Source of the DNA: a virus
Length of the DNA: 62,200 bases
IMG/VR virus record: IMGVR_UViG_3300009130_000710
Span: 1 to 62,200 of that record
Direction: 5' to 3' (one strand)
The stretch's first letter is position 1; every line of letters starts with the position of its first letter. A program made the position numbers and the translations under genes. Of the stretch, positions 9,352 to 19,300 are shown piece after piece. The notes under the pieces are model-generated. The model did not search any database and was not told where the DNA came from. It saw only the letters and a program-made list of their open reading frames with translations.

Positions 9352-10220
9352 TATACTTTTTCTCCAAAAGATAGCAAATCATCTGTAAAACGTTCTACTG
9401 CTTTTTTATTCATAATATGCAAATCTGTCTTTGTAAATCGTGTCAACACATGTCTTTCTGATGATTCGGGTGTAGCACAAAACATAATAATGTCGTTATG
9501 TGAGTTTACTCTATAGATATCATCTAAATCAAAACTGTTATTTAGATATTCAATAGGTAATCTAGGTACCTCAAATTCAACACCACCGTTTAGAATATGC
9601 AATGCCATAGAGAATGCAAAGTCATTTCTAAACAAGTTACCTGTACAATTGTACAAGTAATAGTAGTATTTAAAGTTGTGTTTTATATGATTGATTAGTG
9701 TGAATAAATGTTCAGTGTAGTCTGATTTCTTAAAATAGAAAACTGTTGCCCAATACATAGGAATACTAAAGTTATCGATATAGGAAACATTGCCGCCATG
9801 TCTACCAGCAATGTCCCTATACTGACAATTTATCATAAAGTCATTTTCACTACCCCATACTTGGTCTAGTACATTATTCATAATAAAATAATCACCATCA
9901 ATGACAAGAGTTTCATCATATGGTGACAACTCATACACATCTGCACGTGACATATTTCTAAATGAAGCATATTCTGGCGCAGATGAAGTATCCTTAAATA
10001 ACCTGATATTAGCAGGCTGTGAACTTTCTGAAATGATTACCCTATCAAAATATTCATTAATCAGTTTTTCATCGCTCTTTAATGTGTATTCGTCGGTGAT
10101 AAGACAAATCTCATCAAACTCTGACATATTTTTACGTACAAGACCAGCACAAGCACATGCTGTTCTTCCGTAGTTTATATAGTCATTATTTTGAGCAAAT
10201 ATAATAATCCCTTTGCTCAT
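9351..10220 (-). CDS. Glycosyltransferase family 8-like protein, paralogue
   Basis: A 289-residue protein starting SKGIIIFAQNND with ETLVIDGDYFIM, a DxD-like motif on a GT-A-type strand. A cluster of tyrosines and asparagines near the middle could line an acceptor site. It is the first of the two tandem GT8-like genes in transcription order and is coupled to both neighbours by TAATG junctions. Loss of one acidic residue is not apparent, so it is probably active. Donor and acceptor are unknown. Confidence 0.62.
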   Translation of the reverse strand: MSKGIIIFAQNNDYINYGRTACACAGLVRKNMSEFDEICLITDEYTLKSDEKLINEYFDRVIISESSQPANIRLFKDTSSAPEYASFRNMSRADVYELSPYDETLVIDGDYFIMNNVLDQVWGSENDFMINCQYRDIAGRHGGNVSYIDNFSIPMYWATVFYFKKSDYTEHLFTLINHIKHNFKYYYYLYNCTGNLFRNDFAFSMALHILNGGVEFEVPRLPIEYLNNSFDLDDIYRVNSHNDIIMFCATPESSERHVLTRFTKTDLHIMNKKAVERFTDDLLSFGEKV

Positions 10221-10594
10221 TAGATTTCTAACACCTTCTCAATCTTACGTGAACTACGTAACTTCTGATAGTCATTGTAATATTCATTAATGACTTCAAA
10301 GTACAAACTAGAAATATCTTCTAGGAACTTTTCAGTATCTTCGATATGAATTGGAATACTGTTCTTATCTAGTATTTTAATTTCAGTTTTACCGCTAATC
10401 CAACAGAAATGCACGAATGAAATCAACGATTGGTCTACAATAAAAGAACCTCCCGCTGTGCTGTAACTTAATAGATTTTGTGTTTTAACTTTTAGATTGT
10501 TTTTAGATAGGTTGAACGTCTTCATTGTGTTAGAAAAATCTAACGCTTGTGTTAGACGTTCTTGTTGTTCTGTATTACTTTTTTCGTTTGACAT
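10220..10594 (-). CDS. First gene of the accessory operon, unknown
   Basis: Not recognised. A 124-residue, mostly helical, charged protein with no signal peptide or membrane span. The C-terminal half is rich in E, K and Y, and the end (KLRSSRKIEKVLEI) looks like an amphipathic helix. It follows a good ribosome-binding site (AGGAG about 7 nt upstream) and lies directly behind the consensus sigma-70 promoter at 10,618-10,646. As the promoter-proximal gene it should be the best expressed of the operon. A chaperone, adaptor or substrate role for the downstream enzymes is possible but unsupported. Confidence 0.7.
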   Translation of the reverse strand: MSNEKSNTEQQERLTQALDFSNTMKTFNLSKNNLKVKTQNLLSYSTAGGSFIVDQSLISFVHFCWISGKTEIKILDKNSIPIHIEDTEKFLEDISSLYFEVINEYYNDYQKLRSSRKIEKVLEI

Positions 10595-10617
10595 GGTTAA
10601 TCTCCTGTATTATTACT

Positions 10618-10646
10618 ATAATACATTAATTTTATACCAATGTCAA
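10618..10646 (-). promoter_or_regulatory. Consensus sigma-70-type promoter of the accessory operon
   Basis: On the minus strand TTGACA (10,646-10,641) is followed by a 17-nt spacer and TATTAT (10,623-10,618). It points at the gene starting at 10,594 and hence at the whole glycosyltransferase/radical SAM operon. No intrinsic terminator separates it from the virion genes upstream, so late read-through could also feed the operon. Confidence 0.8.
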
Positions 10647-10654
10647 GTGAATTT

Positions 10655-11632
10655 TTAAGAAAGTGGAGACAGAGTTGTGTATGTTCGTGCCCAGTCAGGA
10701 TTTGTATTATCAGTCATTTCGACTCCGTCCGGAGTATCGTCTGCTACTAATTCTCCCACTTCAATTGATAGTGTGCCTGCAACATAGTCAGTACCAGTCC
10801 AAGCGGCTCCTCCACTTGTTCCAGTATCGGCCGCATGTGCATCATCAAACGACAATTTCACATCAATTGCAGTTGTTCCTTGCAGTCTTGCATTAATGTT
10901 TAATTGGTTAGCAGAGTAATCACCAGTACCGCCTTTTGTGTATACATTTTGATAAGTCGAAGTTAACTGATTAAAACCTACACCAGGAGTTCCTACACTA
11001 GCAGAACTTTCTGTTGATGTAAGACCAAGTTTTACTGTTGCAATAGCATTAAGAACACTTTGCCAGTCTAAACTCTGTGCATCCGACCCTACGTTAGATA
11101 ACGTAGAGTCGAACCTAATTTCCCCGCCCGCATTGAAAAACTGTCTTCTTGAATCTTCCGAAGCAAAAGTAACTCTAACTTCATAATACACTTGGTTTGA
11201 GCCTGTCCAATTAGGAGTACCGACATTCGGGTCTATATAGGTCTCGGACGCTGAAATTGTGTTTGAAATGACAGTCATATGTGAAATATCAAAGTTTAGT
11301 TTATTAGTTACGATATTTGATATATCTGTTTCTAATGTTGGTAATATAGCAACGACATTACCGGGTGCAGGCCAAGATGCATCAAGCGTTGAACTTGGGA
11401 CGCTAATGCTTGTGCCTTGGTGTTGTGCGGCGAAGTTAATGGCTGTTAGTAACTCATCCCAAAGTGCCGCTGTTATAGGGTTACCAGCAATTGCTTGTGT
11501 AACTACAAGATGGTCTTGACCGTAACCAGAGTCTCCACTTCCTATACCAACTATGTCATTGATATCGCCTGCGAATATATTAAAATCAGATGCCCTGATT
11601 TTTCCTCCCAAATAGTAACTTTGTGGTGCCAT
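10655..11632 (-). CDS. Virion structural protein, paralogue of its neighbour
   Basis: A 325-residue, Ser/Thr/Gly/Asn-rich protein of beta character. It shares with the next gene an N-terminal block that sets up counts of time or sites (N-terminal helices, GYGQDH versus GYNQGH), the motif FFNAGGEIRF (WFAAGGEIRV in the neighbour) and a C-terminal WTGTDYVAGT (WTGTDVATGT). In marine T4-like phages such AGGEIRF-containing proteins are listed as structural; I cannot assign a T4 counterpart. It is the last gene of the late minus-strand run before the accessory operon. Confidence 0.65.
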   Translation of the reverse strand: MAPQSYYLGGKIRASDFNIFAGDINDIVGIGSGDSGYGQDHLVVTQAIAGNPITAALWDELLTAINFAAQHQGTSISVPSSTLDASWPAPGNVVAILPTLETDISNIVTNKLNFDISHMTVISNTISASETYIDPNVGTPNWTGSNQVYYEVRVTFASEDSRRQFFNAGGEIRFDSTLSNVGSDAQSLDWQSVLNAIATVKLGLTSTESSASVGTPGVGFNQLTSTYQNVYTKGGTGDYSANQLNINARLQGTTAIDVKLSFDDAHAADTGTSGGAAWTGTDYVAGTLSIEVGELVADDTPDGVEMTDNTNPDWARTYTTLSPLS

Positions 11633-11646
11633 CTTGTATTACTTCC

Positions 11647-12558
11647 TTATAATGCTTCTGATATAGTGAATGTAGGTTGTGTAATACTTACTGAACCTGA
11701 TGCATTTGTCATTTTTAATGAAGCAGTTTCTACTGTTGTAGTACCAGTTGCAACGTCAGTACCAGTCCAAGAACCACCACCATCATTTGACCATGAGCCA
11801 GAATCTGCTGTGTGTACATCTGATAGGTATACTTTAACTTTAATTGTTGTTGAAGTTTCTAACGCAGAGATTTCGATGTAGTTACCAGAGTAATCTGATG
11901 CATCGGCATACTCACGCTTATGTACTACGTATGATGATGTTAAATCAGAATACTTATAACGTGTACGAGTGTCTACGTCACTTGAATCTTGTGGTCTTAC
12001 TGAATATCTGAATGTTCCCATTTCTGCTGTAAGTTGTTCCCAAGAGTCACCTTGATTTGTATTCGTTGTATCACTGTGTGACATTGAAACACGAATTTCA
12101 CCACCAGCGGCGAACCATGCGTTCTTAGTCGCTTCGTTTGTGAAAGTCACTGTAATTTCTGTTGATATTGCTCCGTTCCAATTTGATTTTGTTCCAGATG
12201 TCTCAGTAGTTACTGATGTATCCCAACCTGAAGAATAACTCCAAGGGTTATTAAAACGTGTATTAATATCTGAGTTAAATGTTGATGCTGATGCCCCATA
12301 ATGGTCCCAGTCAACTGTTGTTCCTGCATTTACTGCCGTAAATGGATTTGAAATATTGTAATAGTTTGCAATTTTTGCCGCCGCACTATAAAGCGAATCG
12401 TGATATGCGTCATCGATTAAATCACCCGTAGATGGGTTAGCCGCTACCGTGTGGCCTTGATTATACCCGCCATGAACACCAGTACCATTCAAAATGGTAT
12501 TCATAGTGTTACGCAAAGTACTTAAGTCGTTATATGTAATTGTTGAGCCCGAAGCCAT
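11647..12558 (-). CDS. Virion structural protein, paralogue of its neighbour
   Basis: A 303-residue protein with the same domain plan as the 325-residue product: helical N-terminus with GYNQGH, motif WFAAGGEIRVS in the middle and WTGTDVATGT near the C-terminus. Composition is Ser/Thr/Asn-rich and beta-prone, as usual for phage adhesin or collar parts. It starts with ATG behind TAGGAG. The two genes are a tandem duplication that has diverged strongly. Position after the baseplate genes suggests a tail-tip or fibre-attachment part (inference). Confidence 0.65.
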   Translation of the reverse strand: MASGSTITYNDLSTLRNTMNTILNGTGVHGGYNQGHTVAANPSTGDLIDDAYHDSLYSAAAKIANYYNISNPFTAVNAGTTVDWDHYGASASTFNSDINTRFNNPWSYSSGWDTSVTTETSGTKSNWNGAISTEITVTFTNEATKNAWFAAGGEIRVSMSHSDTTNTNQGDSWEQLTAEMGTFRYSVRPQDSSDVDTRTRYKYSDLTSSYVVHKREYADASDYSGNYIEISALETSTTIKVKVYLSDVHTADSGSWSNDGGGSWTGTDVATGTTTVETASLKMTNASGSVSITQPTFTISEAL

Positions 12559-12619
12559 TTTTATACTCCTAAAGTTTACCTAATGTTATTATAATCATAC
12601 AGTCGTCCCCTACCTATGA

Positions 12620-13279
12620 TTAACTAATTTGTATTGTAACTGTGTAGTCAATTACAATCGTTCTATTTGCTGATAATAACACTGGGTGAAAAGTCACGTG
12701 TGTTAACATCAATGATTTTGTTTTATCTAGCAGGCCATTGTCTGTAACTCCTGCTATCAGACCAATTTCATCAAATGTGAATGCCGTTACAGCATCCGTG
12801 TCTGTCGAACTATCACTAGCCGGTACAGACTCGCCAACTGCCGTTGCGTATGCACTATGTGTCATGTCTACGGTAAAGTTAATTTTTGATGTGTTATTTG
12901 GAACAAATACTCCGCCACCCAAGTCTTCACCTGGGTAATAAACTGTTGAAACAGTTTGTTGTTCATATGTTGGTGAATATAACGCCGAGTTACTAGAAAT
13001 TATTGGTTCACCGTCATAAGTTGGAAATACTCTAGGAGAGCGATATGATAGTGTCGTTGTTGAATTACTACCACCGTTGCCGAATTGCATCCAATTAATT
13101 GACGGTGCGCCGCCACTTGCATTTATATCAACAGGTTTTCCCGCTAATGCACTCGCCATGACGTAAGCCATGTTGCCTGGATGAATTGCGTTTTTCTTTT
13201 GCACAAGCACTTCGCCTGAGTCTTTGTCGAAAATCTTCAACTGACCTACTACTTGTGACTGTATTTTATCATTAAACAT
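12620..13279 (-). CDS. Probable virion/tail-associated protein
   Basis: A 219-residue protein. The N-terminus has VVGQLKIFDKDSGEVLVQ, a beta-hairpin followed by a helical MAYVMASALAG segment; the rest is beta-rich with FTFDEIGLI near the C-terminus and an ending in alternating hydrophobic residues. This combination is familiar from tail-associated proteins of marine phages, but I cannot name a T4 equivalent. A late promoter-like GATAAATA lies about 30 bp upstream. Confidence 0.6.
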   Translation of the reverse strand: MFNDKIQSQVVGQLKIFDKDSGEVLVQKKNAIHPGNMAYVMASALAGKPVDINASGGAPSINWMQFGNGGSNSTTTLSYRSPRVFPTYDGEPIISSNSALYSPTYEQQTVSTVYYPGEDLGGGVFVPNNTSKINFTVDMTHSAYATAVGESVPASDSSTDTDAVTAFTFDEIGLIAGVTDNGLLDKTKSLMLTHVTFHPVLLSANRTIVIDYTVTIQIS

Positions 13280-13310
13280 GTTTTTCTCTCTTAGATATCG
13301 TATCTTATTA

Positions 13311-13318
13311 TATTTATC
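13311..13318 (-). promoter_or_regulatory. T4-type late promoter (GATAAATA)
   Basis: GATAAATA on the minus strand, 32-39 bp upstream of the start at 13,279. It matches the T4 late -10 element TATAAATA at seven of eight positions. It lies in the short gap after the giant baseplate gene and would drive the three small structural genes. Confidence 0.65.
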
Positions 13319-13338
13319 ATTTTATCACCGTACGCATC

Positions 13339-16300
13339 CTAAACCAAGTCATGTAGTACAATTTGTAGAGGTGTGCCTAAAATATAGACCTTACTTCCAG
13401 TTTCAAATTCATAACCTAATCCATTGTACAGCGTTCTATCTGATATTGTTAAAGATGTATTTTCTTTAGTATCATACATCATAAATTCAATTTGTGAACT
13501 ATTTGGACGTTCAACCGCTATTATTTTTTTATCTGTTCCTGACGCAGTTTTAAATTTACTTGCAGTATTAACTACCAATGTCGTACCGTTAAACGATGAT
13601 AATGTATCGCTATCAATCACATCAATAGAATAACCTCTACCTAACTTATCATACACGTAAAACTTCGTGTTGTCAATAGTGTTTGCACCAATGCCACCAG
13701 TAATATCTCCGTTATATGTTTGTAGACGCAACACTGCCGCATCTAAGTAACCGCTTCTAACTAATCCAGTATCAAACCCAGTTGTTGACGCAGTTGGGGT
13801 ATATCTATTTCTTAATAGCGTGCCTTGTTCCCAAGTTCCGTCTCCTATTTCATCTAGGTTTTCTGGTTCAGAAATTATTTCGTAATCGCCGCCGTCAAGC
13901 GTTTGGTCTTCATATCGGCTATTATTGCCGAAGTTTAACGTAATATTCATACGTTCTTCAACTGAAGTTTTTGTATTAGCAGTTTCGTTTGTTGAATAAA
14001 TTCGTTCAATATCTCTGACCTTAACATGATATGGTTTAGTTTCATTAATATACTCAATAGTATCTTCTTCGCTATCTCTTTGATATACTGCATACTGTCT
14101 TAAATCTCTATTATAAAGTTTTAAGTCAATATAACTAGTTTTGAATATCCAATCAGGATATGACTTTTCGGTAAACAAATAATTAATCATAGCGAAGAAT
14201 GTTTCATTTATAAACTTATCAGTTTCAAATGTGTTTAACATATTCATAAACTCATAAATTTGTATACCAATAGCATTATTATAATATGTAGTATAATTCG
14301 CATCTGGGTATACAATGTTTTGGAAAGACAACTTAAGTGAACCATCACTCCTGTTCACTAATCTCAGTGCATCATTGTCTTCAAAGTAATATTCGTTATG
14401 CGTTGGTAGTTGAATTTTAAATGACTTCGTGCCTTGTTTATATTCTTTTAACATATCAAAATTTCTAGTTGTAGACAAATATGAGAACTGTTTTATGTCT
14501 TTATAATTTTCATTCAAATACCAATCTGTTAGCCCAAATATAAACTCATTATCGTTAATATATTGGTCATATTTTGAGTATGTAGTTCGTAATAATTTAT
14601 TCGCTAGTTTACTATTCATAAAGGTTGCAAAAGTTATTCTTGCTTGAGATAAGTTAGTAAACCAATTGTCTGTTTTTTCATCGACTTGATAGACTCGCAA
14701 TATGTCACCTTCAACCATAGTATATTGTTGGTTGACTTGTAAGTTAGACCCATTAATACTAATGTGTTTCGCAGGGACAATACTACTGTTTAATGTGACC
14801 ACAATATCGTTTATAGTCAAGTCTTCTATCCATGATACATTAACAATTGCGTTATTAACATCTGCTAATTGAGTCGAGTCTAAATCATCTGCAAATATGT
14901 TTGGTACTTTAATGTTTGCTAATGATTCTGTCATATCATTCACTAGCATTGGTAACACCTTAGTATCGGTATTTTCACCAATTAATTCCCAATCACTTGA
15001 AACTTTTGTATTACCAGGATTGACTACTGACCTGTATTCTACCGCTATTTTTATTGTCTCTTCGCCATAGAGATATGCATTGTTACTTATTAGTATGCTT
15101 GTAGGTCCTACTGGTATAAATTTATTTTTTATCTGACCTGTAGAAATGAGTACTGCTAGTTCTTCAGCAATATCATTTGATGTGTCCCAATAAAAATATT
15201 CAGTAATCTCTTTGTCTAACTCTGTATCAAAATACTTCTTAACGTTAAATTGTGATACAGTTGTTGGTAATGTTCTTGTTTTTGTCCAACGTTTTACTGA
15301 CACCGTAGAACCAGGAACAATTTGTCCCCAATGTCGTTTTACATAATCTACCTGTAAGTTTGCATTTTCGTCACCATAGTCATTATAACGATAAAAACGC
15401 ACATCGTCTGTGTCCCACCAGATTTCACCGACTTTTTCATCTAACCATATATCTACACTACCAACATAGTCATATCGTGCTGGGTCATTCCATGACACAT
15501 AATCTAATTTAGATACAATTGCTCCTGGCATTTTTAAATTTAGTGGGTCATATAAGTTATGTGTAATAAACGTTTCTCCATCTTTTACAATTAATCTATG
15601 TACAAGGTCGGTATTGATTTCTTCTGATTGCCTTGCATGTATAGATAGTGAACCTGTTGTGCTTCTTTTCAATACTGCCCAACCTTCGCCTTGCATCTCA
15701 TCTGCCCAAATTAAACTTCCAGAATTAAGACCTAGTTCAGAATAAAATTCATTAAATGAAGATGCTCCAAAATTTGGAGTGTATCTCAATGACTTCCAGA
15801 ACATTGCCTTGTAGTTCGTGTTGCTTGTAACACTAGAGTAATATGATACCAAACCTATAGCAGTCAAAAGCGCACTGTCTGAGCCAACGAATGACATAGA
15901 AGTACCGTTACTAGTAAAAATCATTCTACCGTCACTAGATATATTCACCACGATAGAAGAAGAAGCAGAGTTAATTTGACTTGCAAATTCAACGGCTGAA
16001 GTACTTACTGTCGAGGTATTTGAATATGTTCCAGTAGGTATACCTATATCTGTTAATGGGTTTCCTTGTATATTTGATACGACAACACTCTGTTCATTAC
16101 TTAATATTTTTACTTGTTTATCATCCTTTTGTGCAGTCGTTGAGGCTGAAGTAAATACTTGATTATTCAAATCATCAACAATATTGTCGGTTGCATTTAC
16201 AGTAACCGTTGTAGTTGCAAATCCTAATCTGGACATTGCACCTGAAGTTACTTCTATGATTTCTAAGTCATGGTTGATACTTTCAAATCTAATCTGACCT

Positions 16301-19300
16301 GATGTAACTGATGCTTCCACTCCAGGAGTAATAAGTGCATTAATCTGACCTACTATACTTGCTTGTGTCGGTGCTTGATTTCTTTCATATGTACCTGCAC
16401 CAATTCCTATCTGAGACAATGCCGTGCCTGAAATCACCATAGATGCGGCAGAACTTTCTATTACTAATTTGCCATCAATGTTAATTGATGCAGTGATGTC
16501 CGTTATTGTATCAAGTTCTGATGCTAGATTTTCAAGTTTACTTTCAGAATATATAGTACCACTTGAAATGCCTAGTTCAATTAACGCACCACCTGACATA
16601 TCTAGTTTCGAAACTGATGTTGAAATCTGTAACTGATTTGATGAATTTGAAGCAACCACCGTACTTGAGCCTGCATTAATGGCATCGATAATCGCTGTCA
16701 AGTCATCGGCAGCCGTGAGTGTTATAGATTCTCCGTTAATGACTAACGGTGTTGTTGATGACATAACTGGACTTGTTGTAGTTCCAGTCACTGTGATATC
16801 TGCAACTGTCTTTGTCACGCCATCGATAGTAACAGTATTGCCTGTGTCAAGCACAGATGACGTTGTTCCTGCACTTTCTAAATTTATGTCATTCGTTGCA
16901 CTATAATCTATGGTCAGCGTTGCCCCATCAATAGTTATTTGGTCACCATACACAGAAGAAAATCCACCAGTAGTTTGTGCAACTGTTCCTGTAAATATTA
17001 CAGTAGTATTTGTGTTTACGACCAACCCGTTATTATCATAAATTACAAAACTTGCTCTTTCGCCTGGGTCAACAACTGGGTTAGCAGTTGAACCTAAAAT
17101 AGTAATACCACTTGCCCCGCCAGTCGCTGAACTATATACAAATTCTGTACCATCAATGTATAATGTATCTCCTACATTTATTACAGGATTACTTGCTGTA
17201 CCGATTGCTTCTACACCTGAATCTGTAGATGTAGGCACATATATACTATTTGTTGTACTAACATCAATCTCAACAATAACAGGCTCAAAGTCTTGTTCAA
17301 ATACTAAGTATTCGTATATCGTGGTGCCGTCAACATCTCTAGTTCCATCTAGTGTTAGCAAATAGTAATCTGCAATAGATGGGTCGATTTCAGAGCCTGA
17401 AATCTTTAGGTATATCGGTTGGTCAAGATAGTCTGCATCAATCTCTGAGGTTAAGCCTAAGTACAATTGGTTATCATTTGTTTCACCGATATAACTTATT
17501 TCTGCAATCTCGCTTAATCTCGCAACATCCCAATCTCTGTCTTTATCAAACTGAATCCAAGCAATGTCGCCTTCATATAAATTTGAAGTATCTAAACCCG
17601 ATAGTCCATCATAATCTTTAACTATATAATTTACATCATTTGAGTCAACATATCCTGCATTTTTAATTGCAGGTTTTCTTTTAGAACTCTTGTATTTCAT
17701 TGGATTTTCTACAGCATCGAACTCTACTAAGAACGGGTCAGAAACCATATCAGAAACTAAAATATTATCGTTTGTTAAAGTATATGTAGATTCAATATGT
17801 CCGTAACTGCCTAATTTGAATGCCCATATGTTTTCATGTTGAATATCTTTAAAGTTTGAATTATTATTAAGAATTCTATTAATACTAGAATTTGTACCTT
17901 TATGAGACAAGAACCCTTTATAAAATTCTAATTGTGATTCTCTTTCAACACCATGATTTGTCAGGTACGTCCTTTCAGTATATCCAATTTGACTTGCTTT
18001 CAACTTGTTTATGATAGACAATCCTTGGTCCACTAATGTGTCTCTATAGAATTCTGTCTCAGCAATCATTGTGTCAAAGTTAGGTATTAGTTTATTATCG
18101 TACACTATGTAACCATCTGCGGTTAGCGTTCCATCCCAGTCTATTGTCCTGTTGCAGTCAATCTTCATTCTAAGATTTCTATCATGCGTTAATGGATTAT
18201 AAATTACATCTTCATAACTATCCACTCGGTCAACAACAAATGCATGTTCCACATCTGATATATCCATTTTCATACCGTATACAGGAACATTGCTTCTAAA
18301 TGTAATTGTGTCGCCGTTTGTATAAAATTTTATTTCTGTATTGGGTATAAGCCTACTTGATGCATCTACTACACGATAAAAGTTTTTGTGTGTTTCAGTT
18401 CTGACACTCGCAACACCGTATGGTGCCGAAAATGAACCACTCATTAACATTGGTGTCAGTGTTATAAAATCGCCGACTTGATGCTGTTCTGCTTGCCAAT
18501 CTAAGAACTTGTATAGTAAGTTTTCCCAATCAACGACTTCACCTTTGTCATCTAAGTCAGTGAAATCCCAACCTACTGCTTTTAAGTATTCTTGGTAACC
18601 CATGACTAAATGAGTAACATCGTCAATACTTTCTAAAATATCACCGTAATTATATGTTTTAAGAGTATCATCTAGTAACTTTTTATAACCGTTTGATTGT
18701 ATTCTGTTTTCTCTAGGCCACTCACTTACTGCTTTCCAATCGGAGTAATTATCATCAAATAGTGTTGTCGCAGTATGTGTTTCTAAACAAACATATGGTT
18801 GATTATTGTATACAACATATGAATCTTGTCTATAATATTCTCCCTGTTGCCAGTTCTGTAAATTTGCTAAATCGCCTTGTGTAGAGAAGACTTTTTCACC
18901 ACTTGCTTTATCCCATGCCATAGAATAGAATACTGGATTTATTTCATCATATCCATGTACTCTGAACCCAAACTTTCCTGTTTTCGGTTGCGATATTAAT
19001 GTCCAATTGCTATAATCAAAATATGTTGCACTAGGAGGTGATTGTTCCTTTGTAGTTAATTCTGTTGATTTTCTTTTATAATACTTGCCATCATTTGAAT
19101 TTAGTACAATCATTCCAGCAGAATAATTTGACAAATCTGCAAATGCATATACCGGATGAGGACTATCTAACGAAACTTTTTCAATAATTAATGCACTGAA
19201 AAATTCACTTCTATTTGGTTCGCCTGTATGTACGAACAAATTATAGTTATCTTCAGGTATCTCAGTAAACCTACTATTAGATAATGAATTGTTTTCTGTT

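Noticed and set aside
1-10594. A short RiPP precursor peptide next to the radical SAM genes.
   Set aside because: No free short frame with a leader and Cys/Ser/Thr-rich core is visible; junctions leave no space. A precursor may lie beyond position 1.
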